A stretch of DNA of 64,000 nucleotides from Deinococcus sp. LM3 (GTDB lineage: Bacteria; Deinococcota; Deinococci; Deinococcales; Deinococcaceae), in contig NZ_MUFV01000003.1 in NCBI RefSeq assembly GCF_002017875.1, forward strand, positions 232,311 to 296,310, read 5' to 3'. Position numbers and translations under genes: made by a program. Every line of letters begins with the position of its first letter. Within the stretch, counting starts at the first letter, position 1. Below are positions 63,272 through 64,000 of the stretch, piece after piece. The notes beneath the pieces were generated by a model. It did not search any database and was not told the origin of the DNA. It saw only the letters and a list, made by a program, of their open reading frames with translations.

Positions 63272-64000
63272 TCAGGTCAGGGCGACCGCGCGGAAGTCGT
63301 TGAGGTTATGGCCGGTCAGGCCGGTGTGCAGGGTGTCCCCGAGCGCCTCGAAGAAGGTGTGAGAGTCGTGGCGGCGCAGGAACTCGCGCGGGTCGAGTCC
63401 CAGGTGTCCGGCGCGGAGCAGGCTGTCCGGGGTCAGGAACGCGCCGGCGGCGGGCTGCTGCCGTCCTGTCCGTCCGTACCGGCCGACAGGGCGTGGACTC
63501 CGCGCAAGCTGGGTCCGGTCACGGCCAGCTCGGTCAGCAGCGCCAGTGCGAACTCCAGGTTCCGTCCGCCCCGCCCGGCGCCGGGGGTGAGCGTGACGGT
63601 CGCCTCGCCGCCCGACAGCAGGACGACCGGGGGCGGCAGGGGCGTGCCGTGCGTCCGGATGGAGTGGATCACGGCGGCGTGAAAGGCCCCCAGGGACCGG
63701 GCCTCGCCCGTGAAGGTGTCGCCCAGGATGACGGCCCGGAGGCCGCGCGCCTCGATGAACGTGCGGGCCGCGTCCAGGAAGGTGCGGTTGGAACCGATGA
63801 CCTCCCAGGTGGCGTTCGGCAGGTCGTGCGGCGTGTCGGGTGCGCCGGACCTCAGGTGCGCGCGGGCTTCCGGGGCGGGCAGCCCGTAGCGGTCCAGGAC
63901 GGCCAGGGCGTCGGCGTGCGTGGTGGGGTCGGGCACGGTCGGGCCGCTGGCGATCACGGCCGGCTCGTCGCCGACCACGTCGGAGAGGATCAGCGAGTGA
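63272..64000 (-). CDS. Glycerate 2-kinase (MOFRL family), partial and frameshifted
   Basis: The N-terminal part lies beyond the right edge; the window begins at LILSDVVGDEPAVIASGPTV, a strong GckA/TtuD motif. PVVLLSGGEATVTLTPGAGRGGRNLEFAL is the MOFRL signature. At AGTDGQDGSS the frame breaks. One added base gives AAGAFLTPDSLL (the expected GTDGxDG...AGAF site) and a C-terminus ending NDFRAVALT with a stop at 63272. It makes 2-phosphoglycerate from glycerate. It is the gene upstream of the ROK kinase on the same strand. Confidence 0.78.
   Translation of the reverse strand, partial: SLADPLRRGRRRAGRDRQRPDRARPHHARRRPGRPGPLRAARPGSPRAPEVRRTRHAARPAERHLGGHRFQPHLPGRGPHVHRGARPPGRHPGRHLHGRGPVPGGLSRRRDPLHPDARHAPAAPGRPAVGRRGDRHAHPRRRAGRTEPGVRTGAADRAGRDRTQLARSPRPVGRYGRTGRQQPAAGAFLTPDSLLRAGHLGLDPREFLRRHDSHTFFEALGDTLHTGLTGHNLNDFRAVALT

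Overview
The window is a GC-rich bacterial chromosome or megaplasmid segment that most resembles Deinococcus. Three things point there. Five copies of a dispersed ~135-157 bp repeat resemble the small non-coding repeats of D. radiodurans. Several genes have a -10 box 6-7 bases before the start codon, which implies leaderless transcripts. The gene content also fits: DUF11 surface proteins, Mrp antiporter, copC/copD/ycnI. The genus is inferred; no rRNA or other marker gene is present.

Layout. 1-11.9 kb: a minus-strand operon of four large secreted proteins, three with DUF11/SdrD-like repeats and one with a probable outer-membrane beta-barrel. 12-15.9 kb: an ABC exporter, then a TetR regulator with a clear operator and a pair of SMR efflux subunits. 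15.9-19.4 kb: a patchwork with a tyrosine recombinase, a broken transposase, an SMR gene scrap and an AT-rich lipoprotein gene. 19.4-23 kb: the methionine importer metN-metI-metQ-metQ behind a promoter and a SAM-I riboswitch. 23-30.7 kb: a double-GNAT acetyltransferase, a type IA topoisomerase without zinc fingers, an insertion sequence and a family-B DNA polymerase. 30.8-34.6 kb: copper-type genes (DUF2946, ycnI, copC, copD) and a YibE/F membrane protein. 34.8-40.9 kb: a complete seven-gene Mrp Na+/H+ antiporter operon ending in a terminator. 41-47 kb: a TPP riboswitch followed by thiC-thiE-thiS-thiG-thiO-thiD.

47-57.2 kb: a minus-strand operon for uptake and breakdown of unsaturated oligogalacturonates from pectin. 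It holds a LacI regulator with its own promoter and operator, two permeases, a binding protein, an IolB-type isomerase, KduD, KdgA, KdgK, KdgF and oligogalacturonate lyase. Together these would take imported unsaturated uronides to pyruvate and glyceraldehyde-3-phosphate. 57.3-61.3 kb: a metallophosphoesterase, a LysR regulator and a RocB-like M20 peptidase. 61.4-64 kb: an unknown gene, a repeat copy, a ROK-kinase gene broken by many single-base losses and a partial, frameshifted glycerate kinase.

The points most worth following are the four-gene surface-protein operon, the repeat family (one copy between a riboswitch and thiC, another supplying the thiO start codon), the paired topoisomerase and PolB genes, the pectin operon with its poly-C interrupted kdgF, and the run of one-base deletions at the right edge.
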